Of a stretch of DNA of 64,000 bases, positions 61,101 through 64,000 are shown in pieces. The number at the start of each line of letters is the position of its first letter. Within the stretch, counting starts at the first letter, position 1. Position numbers and translations under genes: made by a program. Under the pieces are notes generated by a model. It had not been told where the DNA came from, searched no databases, and saw only the letters and a program-made list of their open reading frames with translations. The DNA is from Paramarasmius palmivorus (Eukaryota > Basidiomycota > Agaricomycetes > Agaricales > Marasmiaceae), in NCBI GenBank assembly GCA_037176845.1, contig JAYKXP010000025.1, positions 604,723-668,722 on the forward strand, read 5' to 3'.

Positions 61101-64000
61101 AACTGTAGTGGCTTCGTACTCCAGTACTAATGGCGGCGGAGCTACCTCTTGCGTCTCTTATCGCTTTGTTTCATGCGGTAAACGGGGTGTTTGACGATAC
61201 TTTGTACCGGGAGCATGTAGAGCGGTTCCACTGCTTCTCCCAGACCTTTTGACGGTCGAACAGATAGGAAAGATGTGACTCGAAGACATGACTGGCGTTC
61301 TTTGCGAGATCGTATAGACGAGCCTTCGCCGTCCAACTACCGTCCCCGATGCGTTACGGTGTCTTCTTTTGTTAGAATTTTGTACCTCGTGGTTCTAGAT
61401 CCACTGGGTTTTCGTCTGAAGCTCTAGGCCGACTTGCTTCCACTAAGCACTCGATCCTCCTCCTTTCTATACTAGCTACCACCACTTCGTCCATTTCGCT
61501 CCCATTTGAAGACATGTGTACAATGATTGAAGTGCGATGCCATACCCGGTGTCGTAGCACGGTGTAAGAAGACGTATTATATGTTCTGTCGAAGTGTGAT
61601 ACGTAACGTCCTTGATTCTTGATTTCTGGACTATGGTTATGTTCAAGGAGAAGAAGATGTCAGCGTTTCTTCCTGAAATCGAAAGATGAGCCCAGGGTTG
61701 TAGAAGAGACCCCTGCTGCTTGAGGGCGCCGCGAATACGGTCGTTCGTCGGAATGACATGTGGAGATCGATGTCGGGTGTGGCTAAATCGGACCATGTTG
61801 CTGGTCGATCGCTTCAAGGGGTTACGCTACACCCATGTTACTGTGCTGGATGAAATGTCGAATGATGTGAAGCGTTTGAAGGGGCTGTGAAAAGTTTGTG
61901 TAAAGTAGCTTGTAGGTTGCTGGTGGGACGTTGGTGGGTGGTGATGAGGACCAGCGCCGTTCTCGTCGTAGTCGTCGTTGATGGGGTCGAAGGAGTAGCA
62001 AAATGGAGAAGGGATCGCGGCCGCCTGGGTGAAGGCATCATTTTTGTATGATCGGTTCGGCTTTGTGGTCGTATTCTCGTATGGTTCGCAGCTCAAAAAA
62101 GCTAATATCGGCTCGGCCGCGTGTATGCCATAGCGATTCGGTCTCTCTGCTCCCTCAGGTCAAGTCCGTGCAACGCGAAATTCAAAAGTAAAATTCTATG
62201 TTCAAGGGATTGTACGTTTTATAAAGCAGTAAAAAGTACACGGACGTGCTAATTTCTCAGAAAGCTTGATGTTAATGTTACACTTGCGCCAGTGGTGTAA
62301 TATGAAGAGGTAATTCTGCGACCAATAAAAACTATGCCTACAGACCCTGCAAAAAACGCCTACGGAAATGTTCGTGAACAGTGCCCGGTCGCATGCGACT
62401 CGATTGAGTTTCGGTGGTCTCGGTGGTGCTCAGCGTTCAGCGGCAGATTCATTCTGGCGATAGCAGCAGGATACGCTGCTTCAGCAGCGAAGTGTGCCCT
62501 AGGTGGTGAACGAGTCCAAGCTGTGTTCGATACCGCTTTAGCTACGCGAACAGCATCAAATAAACACGGTGAAGCAAGTACAGGTTGAGCTCAAATGTAC
62601 TGGAGTTGATGAGTGTCTGTGCTTTCTTCCTTAGAATGCTCTTGGGGCTAATCTTGGTGGAGTACCCAGAAGTTGTGGATCTTAGTTTCGCTCCTATAAG
62701 GCAGTAATACTATATGAGATTCTGCAGGAGTCTCCCAAGACGCACAAATATCAACTACTCACGAGCATACGAGCGGTTCTTCGCAAGGGCAGCCTGCGCC
62801 ATCCAGATAACAGTGCTGGGGTCACAATAGAATCCCTTCCCGGTCAGGGTGACTGTCGCAGTGTGCCGACTGTAGCAGTCAGCAGCCATGGAGCTGGATT
62901 GGATGGGCGATATCTAAGTGACAAGTCAATAAACCCTTTCTAATCAATGTAGAAATGGTAGTTAACGCCACTCACCCTAACGCCTATGCTCCTCAGACAT
63001 CAACTTCCTCGCATGCAGCGTAACGCAACCAAGAGCTTTCCACATTGCAACATTTTTGCGTTGTATCGCATGTAGCGGCACCGGGACACTCACTTCTCAA
63101 TAACAGCCAAATCAATGCCATCACACACCCGTACTCTTCGGGGCGGGATGGCCCTCCTCTCCGTTCAATCTTGCCCGCTTTCGTCAGTTGCCGCCATTTT
63201 CAAAATCTCCATTTCTGGAGCCTCCGGGTATCCACTTTAGGTGTTTAGGCTGGCGTGTCCGGCCCTGAGCTTCAGGAAGCGAGAGAGCAGGACGGTGAGC
63301 GTGTAGCCAAGCAGCTAATTGTGATTCAGTTGTACCTCCTTTGAGCGACAAGATCTTGGGGCGAGCCTGGACTATGTCAAAGAGATATATAGAAACACGC
63401 CCATGAACGCGAAAGGCGGTTGAGTTCTACCTTCCTCAATGCTAGTCGCAGGTTGATAGAGCCAGTACTGTGGACCAGTAAATCAGCATTGAATATCGGA
63501 ACTCGAAATTCTGGAAAGTGGCCAACTTTACTACTTTGGTTGCCGCAGGCCTCACGGCAGATTCACAGTCAGTTTGCTAGTAGCCATGCGTGATAAGGTT
63601 AATGGTAAAAGAAATGAAGTTGAGGTCTGTTGGATATGGGATGTGCAGGAGACAGCGAAAAGGTATCGGTGTGAACCCAGACACATCTTGATAGACGGGT
63701 ATTTAGCCAAAAGGAGCATAAAGGGTTGATGCATTGGTGCACGGTAGGTTCTGGCTCCTCTAGTATAAGGTTAAGAAATCTCAATTAGGACGTCATCTCG
63801 TATTTCATGCACTGTGTAGAGTGGAGTCCGAGATGGGCAAACAAAATTAAAGAGTGCAGATAAGAGGCCACGTGGGAGTTTCGGCGAACTCGAATTCTTT
63901 TAGACTTTTCATTTACCGAGCTTTGAATGGCAGGTTGCTCGCACGCCAAGGAGTGTGTATGGTCTCTCAAAGGGAAAAAAGCGCCTTTCATTCTTTGTTT
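58187..64000. other. 5.8 kb with no supported gene
   Basis: Only short frames are found. At 59643-59975 (minus) a 110-codon frame ends in two hydrophobic runs (WPVVALAAAAVFASCILPFI and a second one), but its first half is unlike protein and no splice partner was found. At 60165-60347 (minus) and 61142-62096 (minus) frames are arginine-, serine- or histidine-rich; some stretches (for example SFDPINDDYDENGAGPHHH) look coding but do not join. A fungal small secreted or disordered protein gene could be present on the minus strand near 61.1-62.1 kb. Confidence 0.35.

Noticed and set aside
1..64000. tRNA genes, rRNA and CRISPR arrays
   Set aside because: I looked for the T-loop core GTTCGAATCC and cloverleaf partners and for regularly spaced direct repeats and found none. 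The GGTTCGAATC on the minus strand near 49373 lies inside the NRPS2 reading frame.

Overview
The window looks like nuclear DNA of an agaricomycete (mushroom-forming basidiomycete). Almost every gene that can be rebuilt is cut by many short GT-AG introns of about 45-80 nt, sometimes leaving exons of 10-36 nt. The gene families also fit: DUF6534-type membrane proteins, F-box/LRR proteins, NACHT NTPases and epoxide hydrolases. All exon models were joined by eye from splice sites and reading-frame phase, so boundaries may be off by a base or a few.

Layout. 0.6-1.7 kb: a PalI/Rim9-type membrane protein. 5.5-7.8 kb: a complete 15-exon cytochrome P450. 9.8-11.6 kb (minus): an F-box/LRR gene with one in-frame stop. 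12.2-13.1 kb (minus): a decayed alpha/beta hydrolase. 13.9-15.5 kb: an epoxide-hydrolase-like enzyme. 15.7-26.2 kb is a compact housekeeping block: COG6, a large acidic/proline-rich protein, COA1, ZPR1 and the phospholipid methyltransferase OPI3. 27.3-29.2 kb: a DUF6534-type membrane protein gene. 52.3-58.2 kb: a short proline-rich protein, a secreted acetoacetate-decarboxylase-fold protein, a single-pass membrane protein and a NACHT NTPase. 58.2-64 kb: no gene I can support.

The centre, 30.3-51.8 kb, is a candidate secondary-metabolite cluster: a C-A-T-C nonribosomal peptide synthetase (NRPS1, +), a TRI5-type sesquiterpene synthase (+), a DUF6534 membrane protein (-), a hormone-sensitive-lipase-type hydrolase (+), a TRI4/CYP58-like P450 (+), a second C-A-T-C synthetase (NRPS2, -) and a second hydrolase (-). 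Both synthetases carry an N-terminal condensation domain whose second motif histidine is replaced (Pro or Arg), and a C-terminal condensation domain that keeps the HHxxxD motif. My inference is that a sesquiterpene is made by the synthase, hydroxylated by the P450, and aminoacylated on a hydroxyl by NRPS1, with the hydrolases acting as esterases or releasing enzymes. NRP-terpenoid hybrids by A-T-C enzymes are known in ascomycetes (the aculene type), but I do not recognise this exact gene combination.

NRPS2 appears recently broken: one in-frame TAA where NRPS1 has CAA, and a 7-nt deletion about 340 nt further on that shifts the frame just before the catalytic motif of the last domain. A third, heavily decayed copy of the cluster hydrolase lies about 27 kb upstream. 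The family has therefore been duplicated and lost locally. A 16-nt motif is shared by the regions upstream of hydrolase 1 and NRPS2.
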